From contig QCHI01000004.1 of the NCBI GenBank assembly GCA_003279655.1, forward strand, positions 1-64,000: a DNA stretch of 64,000 nt, in the 5' to 3' direction. The notes beneath the pieces are model-generated. The model was not told the origin of the DNA, made no database searches, and was given only the letters and a program-made list of their open reading frames with translations. Made by a program: the position numbers and the translations under genes. Source of the DNA: Prochlorococcus sp. AG-402-A21. GTDB lineage: Bacteria > Cyanobacteriota > Cyanobacteriia > PCC-6307 > Cyanobiaceae. Positions 17,445 through 27,705 of the stretch are shown here, piece by piece. Numbering within the stretch: the first letter of the stretch is position 1; the number at the start of each line of letters is the position of its first letter.

Positions 17445-20400
17445 TTAAATTACAAGACTTTTACTTGATCTTGCAATGAATGAATTCTTAGACAGAGAAT
17501 CCAAAGCTAAGTCAGTGTCCTTTACGCAAAACTGATCGCCCAACCGAATATATCTAGTATTATCATTATCCTTTAGACATGCCACTACAGGGATTCGCAC
17601 ACCTAATTCATTTCTGGCAGGTCTATTTTTAGAAAGGCATTCTCTTAATTTGTGCTGAATATTGATATCTGTAGCTTGATCAGGGCGAAGATCAATCAAC
17701 AGAAATCTTAAATCATCAATTTCACGGCAATCATCAATAAGCAATTGAACAGTTTCATCTCTCCTATCTACGCTGCCCCATATCAATAACCTCGTTTCAA
17801 CCATTAAATGATCAGATAATCTTTCATAACTTTTAGGGAAGACAACCGCTTCACAAGAACCAGTTAAATCCTCAAGTTGAATAATCGCCATCCTGTCACC
17901 TTTTCTAGTTGTGACTTCTCTCATCTCTGGAATCATTGCAATAACACTGACCTTTGACTTATCCTTCTGCTCTTCTAAAGAACCAAGGCTGATAGGTGCA
18001 ATCAATTTTGCAGGTTTTGAAAGTTGCTTCAAAGGATGATCCGATAGATAAAAGCCAACATGCTCTTTTTCTAATCTAAGTTTGTCCGAAGGAAGGTACT
18101 CTTTGACTTGCTTTGCCTTTGGTACTGATAAATAATCATCAGTTGATGATGATTCATTATTTGTGGAAAGAGAAAGATCAAAAAGATTACATTGGCCGCT
18201 AATTCTATCTTTAGCTCTAGATGAAGCCCATTCAATAGTTAAATCCAAATCAGCAATAAGCTGAGCGCGATTTGCATTTTCTTCAAGACCATCAAGCGCT
18301 CCACTATGTATCAAAGCCTCAAGCCCTCTCCGGTTGACGGCACTAAGTGAAATGCGATCACAAAATTGTGCTAAAGAAGTAAATTCGCCATCCTTATCTC
18401 TAGAGCTAATAATTTTTCTAATTGCACCATCACCTAAATTTTTAACGGCAGAAAAACCAAAAAGAATTGAATTTTCATTTGGAGTGAAATCAACACCAGA
18501 GGTATTGATATTTGGAGGCAATACGTTTATGCCCATTGAATTACAGTTAGAAATGTATCTTTGAACCTTGTCAGCCGAGCCAGCATTAACTGTAAGCAAT
18601 GCCGCCATATAAGCGACAGGATAATGAGCTTTTAAATAAGCGGTCTGATAAGTAACCGCGCCATAAGCAGTTGAATGACTTTTATTAAAGCAATATTCAG
18701 CAAATAAAACCATTTGATCAAATAACTGTTCAGCAACAATTGCTGAAACGCCATTCTTAACTGCACCGTCAATAAAGAGCGTTCTATGACGCTGCATTTC
18801 GGATACTTTTTTCTTACCCATTGCCCTTCTCAATAAATCTGCTTGACCAAGCGTATATCCGGCTAAATCCTGTGCGATCTTCATGATCTGCTCTTGATAA
18901 ACCATTATTCCATAAGTCTCACTTAGAATAGGTTCAAGAGATTGATGTTGAAAATCAATACTCTCCTTACCATGTTTTCTATTTATAAATTTAGGAATTA
19001 ATCCAGCATCAAGAGGACCTGGACGATAAAGTGCAAGAATTGATGAAATATCCTCAAGAGATGAGGGTTTTAAATCTTTTACTATTTGTCTCATTCCACT
19101 AGATTCAAGTTGAAAAATTCCTTCTAAATCACCCCTAGAAAGTAATTCAAATGTTTTTTTATCTGTGAAAGGCAAAGAATCAGGATCTAATCTCTTACCA
19201 ATTGATTTCTCAACTAAATTTATTGTCTTTTCTATCATTGTAAGATTCCTAAGTCCTAAAAAGTCCATCTTCAATAAACCAAGTGATTCAATATCTTCCA
19301 TAAAATATTGAGTGATTATTTGTCCATCATTATTTCTTTGAAGAGGAACTAAATTATCAAGAGAGTTAGCCGCTATAACTACACCTGCTGCATGCACACC
19401 AAATGTCTTATTTGTCCCTTCTATCCTCATTGCCATGTCAACCCATTTCTTTACTTTTGAATCATTATTGTATTTTTCATAGAAATCTTTACTTGGCGAT
19501 TCTTTTGAAATCATAGATGACAATTTTGCAGGCTTACCCCTTACAACTGGAATTAATTTTGCTAAGCGATCTGCATCTCCATAGGGAATATCAAGTACAC
19601 GCGCAACATCTTTCAAAACAGCCTTAGATGTCATTCTGTTAAATGTAATTATCTGTGCAACTTTGTCTTCACCATATTTTTTAGTAACATAATCTATAAC
19701 TTCGCCACGTCTTTCAATACAAAAATCAGTATCAATATCCGGCATTGACTTTCTCTCAGGATTGAGAAATCTTTCAAATAATAATCCATTTTCTACTGGA
19801 TCAATATTAGTTATGTGAAGAGAAAAAGCAACTAATGAGCCTGCTGCTGATCCCCTACCTGGACCTACAGGAATGTTTTGCTCTCTTGCAAATCTTATGT
19901 AATCCCATACAACAAGAAAATATGTGGGAAACCCCATTTGTTCTATTACTGTCAACTCATAATCAAGCCTTTCTTTATAAGTGCTTGGAAAATCATCAAA
20001 TTTAGTAATATCTAATATTTCTTTTAAACCATTAATAGTTATCTCTTTAAGATATTCGATTGCTTTATATCCCTTAGGTATAGGGAAATTTGGCATCTTA
20101 TAAGTACCTAATATCGAATATTCTTCAACTTTGTTTGATAGTTCAACAGTATTTTCTATGGCACTATTTATAATATGCTGGTCTAAATGATCAGTAAATA
20201 AACTTCTCATTTCCTCCTCAGATTTAATATATTCAGTCCCTGTATATCTTAATCTTTTGTGATCACTAATTAATTTTCCTGTCAGCACACAAATCAATGC
20301 ATCATGTGCTTCAATATCATTCTTTGATACATAATGTGCATCATTGGTAGCTATAATTTGGATATCAAGTTCTTTAGATATTTTGACTATTTCACTATTA

Positions 20401-20963
20401 ACAATTCTATCCTCAATTGATCCATGATCTTGAATTTCAAGATAAAAATCATCACCCAGAATTTCTTTATACCAAGCGGCTACTTCTCTAGCAACATCAT
20501 TTCTTCCTTTTAATATAGCTTGTGGGATTTCGCCACCTAAGCAAGCGGTTGAACAGATTAAACCCTCACTATATTTTTTAAATATAGTCTTATCGATACA
20601 CGGTCTTGAAAAAATTCCTCTTCCCCTAACACCGTTCAAATGACTTAATGAAGTCAATTTTACGAGATTTTCATAGCCAATTTGATTTTTCGCAACAACA
20701 ACAAGATGATATCTTTTCTCTTTTTTCGGCTGAGGGTCATCAATTGAACCATTGATAACATACATTTCATTCCCAATAATTGGCTTTATATTTGCGGCCT
20801 TACATAACTTCAATAATTCAATAGCACCATACATTACTCCATGATCAGTCAGAGCTAGAGCTGGCATGCCCAATTCCTTTGCCCTTTGAACCATTAATGG
20901 GAGTTGACTAGCCCCATCAAGAAGGCTGTAATCGCTATGGTTATGAATAGGAACAAAAGCCAT
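17445..20963 (-). CDS. dnaE: DNA polymerase III alpha subunit
   Basis: A 1172-residue replicative polymerase of the DnaE1 class. It has an N-terminal PHP domain ([12 protein letters not shown], residues 7-18), the polymerase catalytic core with MPDIDTDF (residues 407-414, metal-binding Asp409 and Asp411) preceded by [16 protein letters not shown], the GVHAAGVVI block, tandem helix-hairpin-helix and an OB fold ([20 protein letters not shown]). The gene is one uninterrupted frame: no split and no intein, unlike Synechocystis or Nostoc DnaE. A 22-bp palindrome lies just upstream. Confidence 0.98.
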   Translation of the reverse strand: MAFVPIHNHSDYSLLDGASQLPLMVQRAKELGMPALALTDHGVMYGAIELLKLCKAANIKPIIGNEMYVINGSIDDPQPKKEKRYHLVVVAKNQIGYENLVKLTSLSHLNGVRGRGIFSRPCIDKTIFKKYSEGLICSTACLGGEIPQAILKGRNDVAREVAAWYKEILGDDFYLEIQDHGSIEDRIVNSEIVKISKELDIQIIATNDAHYVSKNDIEAHDALICVLTGKLISDHKRLRYTGTEYIKSEEEMRSLFTDHLDQHIINSAIENTVELSNKVEEYSILGTYKMPNFPIPKGYKAIEYLKEITINGLKEILDITKFDDFPSTYKERLDYELTVIEQMGFPTYFLVVWDYIRFAREQNIPVGPGRGSAAGSLVAFSLHITNIDPVENGLLFERFLNPERKSMPDIDTDFCIERRGEVIDYVTKKYGEDKVAQIITFNRMTSKAVLKDVARVLDIPYGDADRLAKLIPVVRGKPAKLSSMISKESPSKDFYEKYNNDSKVKKWVDMAMRIEGTNKTFGVHAAGVVIAANSLDNLVPLQRNNDGQIITQYFMEDIESLGLLKMDFLGLRNLTMIEKTINLVEKSIGKRLDPDSLPFTDKKTFELLSRGDLEGIFQLESSGMRQIVKDLKPSSLEDISSILALYRPGPLDAGLIPKFINRKHGKESIDFQHQSLEPILSETYGIMVYQEQIMKIAQDLAGYTLGQADLLRRAMGKKKVSEMQRHRTLFIDGAVKNGVSAIVAEQLFDQMVLFAEYCFNKSHSTAYGAVTYQTAYLKAHYPVAYMAALLTVNAGSADKVQRYISNCNSMGINVLPPNINTSGVDFTPNENSILFGFSAVKNLGDGAIRKIISSRDKDGEFTSLAQFCDRISLSAVNRRGLEALIHSGALDGLEENANRAQLIADLDLTIEWASSRAKDRISGQCNLFDLSLSTNNESSSTDDYLSVPKAKQVKEYLPSDKLRLEKEHVGFYLSDHPLKQLSKPAKLIAPISLGSLEEQKDKSKVSVIAMIPEMREVTTRKGDRMAIIQLEDLTGSCEAVVFPKSYERLSDHLMVETRLLIWGSVDRRDETVQLLIDDCREIDDLRFLLIDLRPDQATDINIQHKLRECLSKNRPARNELGVRIPVVACLKDNDNTRYIRLGDQFCVKDTDLALDSLSKNSFIARSSKSLVI

Positions 20964-20977
20964 TAATATCGCATGAA

Positions 20978-20999
20978 GCTACACTGCATGTAGTGTAGC
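20978..20999. promoter_or_regulatory. 22-bp palindrome in the gatA-dnaE intergenic region
   Basis: gctacact-gcatgt-agtgtagc: 8-bp arms that are exact reverse complements, with a central CATG that makes the whole site dyad-symmetric except for one base pair. Its nearer edge is 15 bases before the dnaE ATG. It could be an operator for a dimeric regulator or a leader hairpin that touches the dnaE ribosome-binding region. No U-tract follows, so it is not a typical terminator. Confidence 0.6.
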
Positions 21000-21034
21000 G
21001 ATAATCGTATTCTCCACATAAAGTGGCTTAACCT

Positions 21035-22495
21035 TTATAAGGTGAAATCTGTTTTAGGCTTATTTTTATAAACCTCGGCAGCTTTCTCAAATTGACTAGC
21101 TACTTGAAGAAGCTTCCCTTCTTCGAAAATATTACCTATTAGCTGTAACCCTATTGGCAATCCAGATTTATCAAAACCACATGGCAGGCTGATTGCAGGC
21201 AATCCAGCTAAATTTGCTGGAATCGTTAATAAATCTGATAAGTACATTGCCATAGGGTTATCAATATTATCTCCAGAGCCAAAAGCAGTTGTTGGAGATG
21301 TGGGGGCCAATAAAACATCTACTTTTTTGAAAGCATCATCAAAGTCTGTACGTATCAAAGTTCGAACTTGTTGAGCTTTCTTATAGTAAGCATCTACATA
21401 GCCAGCGGATAGGGCATAAGTCCCTATAAGAATTCTTCGTTTAACTTCACTTCCAAAACCAAGTGCACGACTTTTGGAAGTCATATCGATGAGAGTTTCT
21501 TCATCTTCAGAGCGAAATCCATATTTAACACCGTCATATCTAGCTAAATTCGCTGAAGCTTCAGATGGGGCAATAACGTAATAAGTAGCAATTCCATCAT
21601 TAAAGCGAGGACAAGAAACATTGATAATCTCTGCACCTAAATTTTCGAGAAGCGAGGCAGCTCCAAGAACAGATTCTTTAACATCAACATCTAAACCTTC
21701 ATGCTCAAAACAGTTATCAATTAATCCAATTTTCATGCCCTTAATTGACAAAGAAAGGGTTTCTAAATAATTAGGGACAGGAATATCAACGGTAGTTGAA
21801 TCAAACTCATCTTTACCTGAAATAACTTGCAAGATTTCTGCTGCATCAGAAACATTATTCGCAAATGGACCAACCTGATCTAAAGAACTAGCAAAAGCTA
21901 TCAACCCCCATCGACTTACGCGACCATAAGTTGGTTTCATACCAACAACTCCACAAAAAGAAGCTGGTTGTCGGATTGAACCGCCAGTATCAGACCCAAG
22001 TGAGCCGTAACATAATCCTGCAGCAACAGAAGCTGCACTCCCACCAGAACTTCCTCCAGGAACTTTTGTTATGTTCCATGGATTTAAAGTAGGACCAAAT
22101 GCAGAGGTTTCAGTAGAACTCCCCATCGCAAATTCATCCATATTTGTCTTACCAATCATTATTGCTCCTGAATTCAAAAGCTTTTTCGTAACTGTTGACT
22201 CATATGGGGGGACAAAGTTAGCCAAAATCTTGCTTGCGCAAGTTGTCTTAATTCCTTTTGTGCAAAGATTGTCTTTGATAGCCAATGGTATTCCAGACAA
22301 AGTCGAAAGATCGTCGCCAGAGGCTATTTGTTGATCTATTAGCTCAGCATTACTCAATGCTTGATCAGTATTAACAGTTAAAAAGGAATTCAAAGTTGGA
22401 TCAAGTTCCTTTATTCGATTTATTTTGTCTTGAACAAGTTCTTTGGAAGAGACTTCACCACTTTTCAATTTCTGGCGTAAGTCTGCAAAAGTCAT
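21035..22495 (-). CDS. gatA: Glutamyl-tRNA(Gln) amidotransferase subunit A
   Basis: A 486-residue amidase-signature enzyme. In the GatCAB complex it releases ammonia from glutamine to turn Glu-tRNA(Gln) into Gln-tRNA(Gln), needed because cyanobacteria lack GlnRS. The Ser-cisSer-Lys triad sits in [13 protein letters not shown] (Lys about 75), and [17 protein letters not shown] and [17 protein letters not shown] carry the two serines. Length is standard. It lies upstream of dnaE on the same strand. Confidence 0.97.
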   Translation of the reverse strand: MTFADLRQKLKSGEVSSKELVQDKINRIKELDPTLNSFLTVNTDQALSNAELIDQQIASGDDLSTLSGIPLAIKDNLCTKGIKTTCASKILANFVPPYESTVTKKLLNSGAIMIGKTNMDEFAMGSSTETSAFGPTLNPWNITKVPGGSSGGSAASVAAGLCYGSLGSDTGGSIRQPASFCGVVGMKPTYGRVSRWGLIAFASSLDQVGPFANNVSDAAEILQVISGKDEFDSTTVDIPVPNYLETLSLSIKGMKIGLIDNCFEHEGLDVDVKESVLGAASLLENLGAEIINVSCPRFNDGIATYYVIAPSEASANLARYDGVKYGFRSEDEETLIDMTSKSRALGFGSEVKRRILIGTYALSAGYVDAYYKKAQQVRTLIRTDFDDAFKKVDVLLAPTSPTTAFGSGDNIDNPMAMYLSDLLTIPANLAGLPAISLPCGFDKSGLPIGLQLIGNIFEEGKLLQVASQFEKAAEVYKNKPKTDFTL

Positions 22496-22525
22496 TATTA
22501 AATTATTAAAAAAATATCTTTAAGC

Positions 22526-22756
22526 TTATGACGTGAGAGGCTCGTTACGACGACAACGAATTAAACTATGATTTATTTCCTGAGGTGATTCTGCAGAAAG
22601 ATCTTCTACAAATCCATTTAATCTAACTTTCAAGCTACGACGAGTGAGAAATGGACCAAACCAATAAGTTACCTCAGGTTGAATTGTCTCAACCTTTGCC
22701 CACCAGGCCAGGCCAAAACTATTACCTAAGCTTCGAAGAGCCCTAATGGGACCCAT
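22526..22756 (-). CDS. DUF1816 protein
   Basis: A 76-residue protein with the cyanobacterial DUF1816 pattern: an aromatic core (FGLAWWAKVETIQPEVTYWFGPFLTRRS, about residues 14-41) and a C-terminal ESPQEINHSLIRCRRNEPLT. DUF1816 domains occur in phycobilisome-containing and phycobilisome-free cyanobacteria and are of unknown function, sometimes compared with the small CpcD-like linker fold. The gene precedes gatA by 30 bases on the same strand. Confidence 0.8.
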   Translation of the reverse strand: MGPIRALRSLGNSFGLAWWAKVETIQPEVTYWFGPFLTRRSLKVRLNGFVEDLSAESPQEINHSLIRCRRNEPLTS

Positions 22757-22974
22757 ATTTAAACTGCATTTGATTTATTATACTTTCCTAAGCATATGTT
22801 TATCAAATAAAAAAGGAATATTATGTTCACTTGATGATGAAACATATATTTGAAGCCAAAAGATGTTGAGTATAAAAACCTTTGGGCCAAGTAATTTATA
22901 ATATAATTTAATTATGAAGATTTTCAATTCCAAGTAAAACTATAAAAAATATACGTATCTTATTAAGGTTAAAT

Positions 22975-24156
22975 TTATAAAATTTGGTTGGTATTTTCCG
23001 TTGAAATCTGTGGTTTCAATAATCTTGGAGAAGGGTCTTGCCCAGAAATTGAGCGCATCCATCTCGATCTAGCTACTTCATATAAGAAAATTGATGTGGC
23101 GACTGATGCATTAAGGCTTGTAGTAACTCCCTTAAGAGGAATCCTTACTAACTGGTCACATAGCCTTCTAGTTATTAAAGAAATTCCTTTATCTTCAGAC
23201 CCAACTACTACTACTAAAGGACCATTAAATTTGATTTCAGACAAAGTTGAAGGTCCTTCCTCCGCAAGGCCAACAACGGTATAACCTTGGTCTTTCAATT
23301 TCTCCAAAGACCTATTTAAATTTACAACTCTTGCCACGGGCAAATGCTCCAGAGCTCCAGCAGCTACTTTTGCTACGGATCCTGTTAAGCCTGCACTGCG
23401 TCTTTGTGGAAGGATTAAGCCTTGAGCTCCAAGGGCTTCGGCAGAACGAATTATTGCGCCAAGATTCTGAGGATCAGTTAAACCATCTAAAGCCAAGAGC
23501 AATGATGAATCACCAAAAGCTTTGCAAGCATCTATTAAATTATTCAAGTCATGTGTTTTTGATGCGGCAATTTGTAAAACTATTCCTTGATGAACTGCGC
23601 CATTTGTAAGCTGGCCTAGCCTGGACCAAGAAACCTCCTCAACCAAGACTCCAGAAGCTTTTGAGTCTTTAAGAAGTTGAAAAAACTTTGGTGTACTTCG
23701 TAATTCAGAGGTACACCAAATCCTATGAATTGCTCTGCCAGCCAAAAGTGCCGCCTCAGTCGAATGACGACCCCAAATCAAATCATCACTTAAAGTTTTA
23801 GTAAAACTTTCCGAATATGAAAGAGGCTCTATATTTTCTGCTCTTCTGTAATTATTAGTTTTCTGAGATTTTTGATTTCTATATGAAGGATTAACAGATT
23901 TTCGATCAAATCGATTAGATCCTCTATAGGTAGAATTTGACTGGTTATTATTTCTTGTTCGATCTGAGTATTCTTTATCTAATGAATATTGATTTACTTG
24001 ATCAGATGAAAGCCGATTGATTTGATTATCTGCTCTCCTTCGATCATTAAATTTTGATTTTTTGGAATCATTATCTTGACGAGAATAATTACTACTTCGT
24101 TTATTAAATGAAGAGTTCTTTGAATTCCTTGTGTCTTTATTGAAACGATAACTCAT
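22975..24156 (-). CDS. rlmB: RlmB/TrmH-type 23S rRNA 2'-O-methyltransferase
   Basis: A 393-residue SpoU (SPOUT) methyltransferase. The C-terminal about 260 residues carry the substrate-binding domain (LIWGRHSTEAALLAGRAIHRIW, from about 127) and the knot motifs ALDGLTDPQNLGAIIRSAEALG, VVVVGSEDKGIS and VRIPLKGVTTSLNASVATSIFLYE. The likely target is a 2'-hydroxyl of 23S rRNA (G2251 in E. coli). The first about 110 residues are an unusual Arg/Asn/Ser-rich low-complexity extension, probably disordered and RNA-binding. The next gene upstream on this strand is mini-RNase III. Confidence 0.92.
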   Translation of the reverse strand: MSYRFNKDTRNSKNSSFNKRSSNYSRQDNDSKKSKFNDRRRADNQINRLSSDQVNQYSLDKEYSDRTRNNNQSNSTYRGSNRFDRKSVNPSYRNQKSQKTNNYRRAENIEPLSYSESFTKTLSDDLIWGRHSTEAALLAGRAIHRIWCTSELRSTPKFFQLLKDSKASGVLVEEVSWSRLGQLTNGAVHQGIVLQIAASKTHDLNNLIDACKAFGDSSLLLALDGLTDPQNLGAIIRSAEALGAQGLILPQRRSAGLTGSVAKVAAGALEHLPVARVVNLNRSLEKLKDQGYTVVGLAEEGPSTLSEIKFNGPLVVVVGSEDKGISLITRRLCDQLVRIPLKGVTTSLNASVATSIFLYEVARSRWMRSISGQDPSPRLLKPQISTENTNQIL

Positions 24157-24173
24157 TTTATAAGAACAATTTT

Positions 24174-24572
24174 CTAGTTAATGGGTCGATCAAGAAGATC
24201 GAACAAATCAGCAAGTCGATTTGGATTTTTTAAAAACAACCATCCAACAATAGTCTCAAATCCGGTAGCAATTGCATATGTGGCTGCATCTACATTTTTA
24301 GGACCTCTACCTGCCTTGTTTCTACCTTTTCTAAGGAAATCCTTTTCAGTATCAGTTAGAAAAGGTTCAATTTTTCTGATTGCCTCAGCTTGACTGGATG
24401 CATTTACCTCATTGACGACAGCATTGTGCAGATCCCTTGAGCGCATTGGAAAACTGCAATATCTCAATCTTTGATGCATTTCCCATACTGCATCCCCCAA
24501 CCAAGCTAATTGCAAAGGACCCAAGCCATCTGGAGAAATGGATGATTTATAAGAGCGAATCCAATCAGTCAA
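24174..24572 (-). CDS. mrnC: Mini-ribonuclease III
   Basis: A 132-residue RNase III domain without a dsRNA-binding domain, as in Bacillus MrnC, which trims 23S rRNA ends. LQLAWLGDAVWEMHQRLR (about residues 21-38) has the signature acidic residues, followed by the AGRGPKNVDAATYAIATGFETIVGWLFL helix with the second metal-ligand region. It overlaps the STAS gene by 4 bases and precedes rlmB by 17 bases, so two rRNA maturation enzymes are neighbours in one run. Confidence 0.92.
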   Translation of the reverse strand: MTDWIRSYKSSISPDGLGPLQLAWLGDAVWEMHQRLRYCSFPMRSRDLHNAVVNEVNASSQAEAIRKIEPFLTDTEKDFLRKGRNKAGRGPKNVDAATYAIATGFETIVGWLFLKNPNRLADLFDLLDRPIN

Positions 24573-24871
24573 GCTGACAATTTTCCGATTGCAGTATTTA
24601 GATCTGGTGCCAGATGAAGGAATTCCTCTAAGCGAACAAGTTTGATGGTTTGAACAACTCTAGGATTTCCAACGACATTAAATGCTCTTTTCGACTGAGT
24701 ACATTTTTTAGCAGCTTGAACCATTGCTCCTAGTCCACAAGAATCAATGAAATCGATATTAGATAAATCAATCACAACTGAAAGTTGATTTGAAGCTAAA
24801 ACTTCATTGATATATGTAGTGAATTGCTTCTCCGAATAGGCATCTAGTTGACCAGTGAAATTTATCACCAA
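24569..24871 (-). CDS. STAS-domain protein (anti-anti-sigma factor-like)
   Basis: A 100-residue STAS domain: FTGQLDAYSEKQF, then VVIDLSNIDFIDSCGLGAMVQAAKKC with the conserved Asp-Ser (DSCG) phosphorylatable serine region, and a C-terminal helix. Such proteins bind anti-sigma kinases or act in partner-switching. The start given is a TTG at 24871. The frame stays open and coding-like up to 24946 with the family-like stretch LQRLTVSLRGGFNQQ, but contains no ATG, GTG or TTG there; the real start may be non-standard near 24925. The 3' end overlaps the mini-RNase III start by 4 bases. Confidence 0.85.
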   Translation of the reverse strand: MVINFTGQLDAYSEKQFTTYINEVLASNQLSVVIDLSNIDFIDSCGLGAMVQAAKKCTQSKRAFNVVGNPRVVQTIKLVRLEEFLHLAPDLNTAIGKLSA

Positions 24872-24985
24872 ACAACCATTTTGCTGGTTAAAACCACCTC
24901 TAAGAGAAACAGTAAGTCGTTGTAATTCAGCTATGGAATTAGTCCCCTATGACTTCATGTTGAAAGTGTAGTGATAGAAACCAAA

Positions 24986-26140
24986 TTAATCCACGATTCT
25001 TCTACGTTCTTCGATTAAGGTTACGAAATGATTAAAATAATGATCTGCATCGTGAGGTCCTGGGCTTGCCTCGGGGTGATATTGGACGCCAAAGATAGGC
25101 TTATCAATTACTGAAATAGCTGCCACTGTTTGGTCATTTAAATTAAGTCGTGTAACTTTTATTTTCTCCGAATTTAAAGATTCTGAATTCAAAGCAAAAC
25201 CATGGTTTTGACTTGTTATTTCAACTTTTCCATTCAATCCACATGGATGATTTAATCCTCTATGCCCATAAGAAAGTTTAAAAGTTGTCCCACCTAAAGC
25301 CAATCCAAGGATCTGATGGCCCAAACAGATTCCAAAAACCGGTAATTTTTTGTACTCAATTAGATTTTTAGCGAGATTAATACCACTCTCAACAGTGGAT
25401 GGATCTCCAGGGCCATTGGAGAGGAAAACAGCTTCAGGGGACAACGCTAAAACATCAGATATTCCAGCATTTGCAGGCAAGACAGTTACTTCACAACCAT
25501 GAGCAACTAATCGATCTAATATGGATTTTTTTATCCCGAAATCTATAGCTACAACTTTGTATGGAATTGTTTGAATATTTTTAATTCTCTTATCAAATGA
25601 AACCTGACAACTTGTGTTGACTATATAAGATTTTGTCGTTGTTACTTTATCGACAAGATTCAGACCACTCATTGAAGGAGATTTTTTTAAGAGTGAAAAT
25701 AATTCAACTATTGAATAGTTTGACTCTGATGAAATAATTCCATTTAAAGAACCAGTCTCTCGTAAATGTCTAACAAGTGCTCTTGTATCTATTCCATGAA
25801 TTCCAACAACATTTTCATTGTGTAACCATTTTTCAAACGGAATTTCATGTCTCCAGTTACTTGGAGTTTTTGATATTTGACGAGCTATCACACCCTTAAC
25901 TGAAGGATGTGATGATTCATTATCCTCAGAATTGACTCCAATATTTCCAATCTCTGGGTAGGTAAAAGTAATAAGCTGACCAAAATAACTTGGATCAGTT
26001 ATGACCTCTTGATATCCAGTCATCCCAGTATTAAATACTACTTCTCCTGTAGTAGTACCAACGGCACCAAAAGATAATCCTTCAAAGTAGGTACCATCCT
26101 CTAATAACAATATTGCAGAGCTATCAGAATCAAAAAACAT
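24986..26140 (-). CDS. carA: Carbamoyl-phosphate synthase small subunit
   Basis: A 384-residue glutamine amidotransferase subunit feeding ammonia to CarB for arginine and pyrimidine synthesis. The N-terminal CarA-specific domain includes [25 protein letters not shown]. The class I GATase domain has [16 protein letters not shown] (nucleophilic Cys), SQNHGFAL and the His/Glu pair in [13 protein letters not shown]. Length is normal. carB is about 24 kb away on the same strand, so the two are not one operon here. trpD lies just upstream with a 29-base gap. Confidence 0.97.
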   Translation of the reverse strand: MFFDSDSSAILLLEDGTYFEGLSFGAVGTTTGEVVFNTGMTGYQEVITDPSYFGQLITFTYPEIGNIGVNSEDNESSHPSVKGVIARQISKTPSNWRHEIPFEKWLHNENVVGIHGIDTRALVRHLRETGSLNGIISSESNYSIVELFSLLKKSPSMSGLNLVDKVTTTKSYIVNTSCQVSFDKRIKNIQTIPYKVVAIDFGIKKSILDRLVAHGCEVTVLPANAGISDVLALSPEAVFLSNGPGDPSTVESGINLAKNLIEYKKLPVFGICLGHQILGLALGGTTFKLSYGHRGLNHPCGLNGKVEITSQNHGFALNSESLNSEKIKVTRLNLNDQTVAAISVIDKPIFGVQYHPEASPGPHDADHYFNHFVTLIEERRRIVD

Positions 26141-26169
26141 AAGAAATAAGGCTTATCAAATTAAAAGAA

Positions 26170-27207
26170 TTAGGTGGTTAAAAAATCTCTTAACTGCTTG
26201 AAAAGGAGCCATGATTTATCTGTATTCAAGCAATCTAATGATCGTTTGACTCCTAAAGATAAATCATCCTCAGATCCTGATACCCATAAAACAAGGGCGG
26301 TATTTAAAGCTACAACTTCTTTATGATATTTATTTCCTTCGCCTTTAAGTAAAGACATTAAAATTTGAGAATTAGTTTTCAAATCATCACCTTTCAAACT
26401 TTCATTAGAGATTTCAGTAAGTCCAAGATCACTCGGATTAATAATTTCAGACCTAATAACATCTTTGTCTAAGAACCGAAATTGATTAGCCCCAGCTAGT
26501 GAAGCCTCGTCTAGGCCACCCGCACCATGAACCACAACAGCTCTTTTAAGCCCCATTCCTTTTAAAGCTCTTGATATGGGATCAAGCAAATCAGATTTAG
26601 CTACTCCCAAGACTTGAGACTTTGGTCTTAGTGGGTTCACTAATGGACCCAGTAAATTAAAAATGGTTCTAACTCCTAAGCTTTTTCTCAAAGGAGCAAG
26701 GTTTACCAATGAAGGATGCCAAGAAGGAGCAAAAAGAAATGTAATGCCCAAATTCTTTAAAGCTTCAACAATTTTTCCGGAAGAAACATTTAAAGGTAAT
26801 CCTAAATTTTCTAATACATCAGCTGATCCAACCTTGCCACTTGCACTTCTGTTTCCATGTTTAGCGATTTTCACTCCTAAAGCAGCTGAAACAAATGCAA
26901 CTGCTGTTGAAATATTGAATGTGCTAGCTCCATCTCCACCAGTTCCACATGTATCAACCAAATCAAAGGTTGGTAGATCGGATGGCGTTAATGAGGCATC
27001 TTGAAGGATTTTTGCCATTGCCGAAAGTTCATCACCAGAAACACCCTTTGCTCTAAATGCCGCTAAGAATGCACCCGTTTGAACTGGTTCAATTTTATTA
27101 TTAAGCCATGAATTCATTAAATAACTAGATTGCTCTTCAGTTAAATCATTGGATGAAAGTAGTGATTCAAGAATTACTGAATAAGATATAGGATTTAATG
27201 GGGTCAT
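26170..27207 (-). CDS. trpD: Anthranilate phosphoribosyltransferase
   Basis: A 345-residue TrpD, second step of tryptophan synthesis. PRPP-binding glycine-rich motif [17 protein letters not shown] (about residues 85-101), [21 protein letters not shown] (about 114-134), the anthranilate site [11 protein letters not shown] and [15 protein letters not shown] are all present. It transfers phosphoribose from PRPP to anthranilate. Upstream of carA on the same strand. Confidence 0.97.
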   Translation of the reverse strand: MTPLNPISYSVILESLLSSNDLTEEQSSYLMNSWLNNKIEPVQTGAFLAAFRAKGVSGDELSAMAKILQDASLTPSDLPTFDLVDTCGTGGDGASTFNISTAVAFVSAALGVKIAKHGNRSASGKVGSADVLENLGLPLNVSSGKIVEALKNLGITFLFAPSWHPSLVNLAPLRKSLGVRTIFNLLGPLVNPLRPKSQVLGVAKSDLLDPISRALKGMGLKRAVVVHGAGGLDEASLAGANQFRFLDKDVIRSEIINPSDLGLTEISNESLKGDDLKTNSQILMSLLKGEGNKYHKEVVALNTALVLWVSGSEDDLSLGVKRSLDCLNTDKSWLLFKQLRDFLTT

Positions 27208-27324
27208 TTATCAGAAAGTGCCTGAATGCATAGCATTCACAGCTGAATATTTTTAATAACTTAATCATTAATATATCAACTATATAAGTTGTTTAAATAA
27301 AAAAATAATTTTCTAACATTAAGC

Positions 27325-27630
27325 TTACGAAGAATCTGAGGTATCAAATCCAGAACCAACGTTATCAGGACTTGAATGACTTGTAGGACGAAATCCCTCT
27401 GACCAGAGTTTTCTTGTTATTGCCTCTAAATTTTCACGATTAATATTCCATTTTTTTAATAGTTTTTCCATGTCAGAATTAAGATCGTCAGCACCTTTAA
27501 AATCTTGATAACGAATTAATAATCTAGCTAGTTCAACAAAATTGTTTGAAGTTGGTGAATCTATAGCACATAAACGATCAAGATTTTCTCTATCTGTTGG
27601 ATAAAGCGGATGATTTTGAGCCTCGTTCAT
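27325..27630 (-). CDS. DUF3288 protein
   Basis: A 101-residue soluble protein matching the cyanobacterial DUF3288 pattern: HPLYPTDRENLDRLCAID at the start, NFVELARLLIRYQDFKGADDLNSDMEKLLKKWNINRENL in the centre and RKLWSEGFRP near the end. Function unknown. The tail is Ser/Asp-rich and probably flexible. It is divergent from the ABC exporter at 27.7 kb. Confidence 0.85.
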   Translation of the reverse strand: MNEAQNHPLYPTDRENLDRLCAIDSPTSNNFVELARLLIRYQDFKGADDLNSDMEKLLKKWNINRENLEAITRKLWSEGFRPTSHSSPDNVGSGFDTSDSS

Positions 27631-27705
27631 AAATTTAGTTAAATTGGATTTTACTCACGTCCATGGGCTTATATTGCCTAGGTTGGTGTGCATATTAATA
27701 AAAGA

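Noticed and set aside
17445-20963. Possible split dnaE or DnaE intein, as known in several cyanobacteria
   Set aside because: The polymerase is one continuous 1172-residue frame with normal motif spacing and no intein block.
23687-23720. Perfect 10-bp inverted repeat (tttggtgtac / gtacaccaaa) that looks like a regulatory site
   Set aside because: It is well inside the rlmB coding region, far from any start, with a 14-base loop. Reads as coincidental, though exact.
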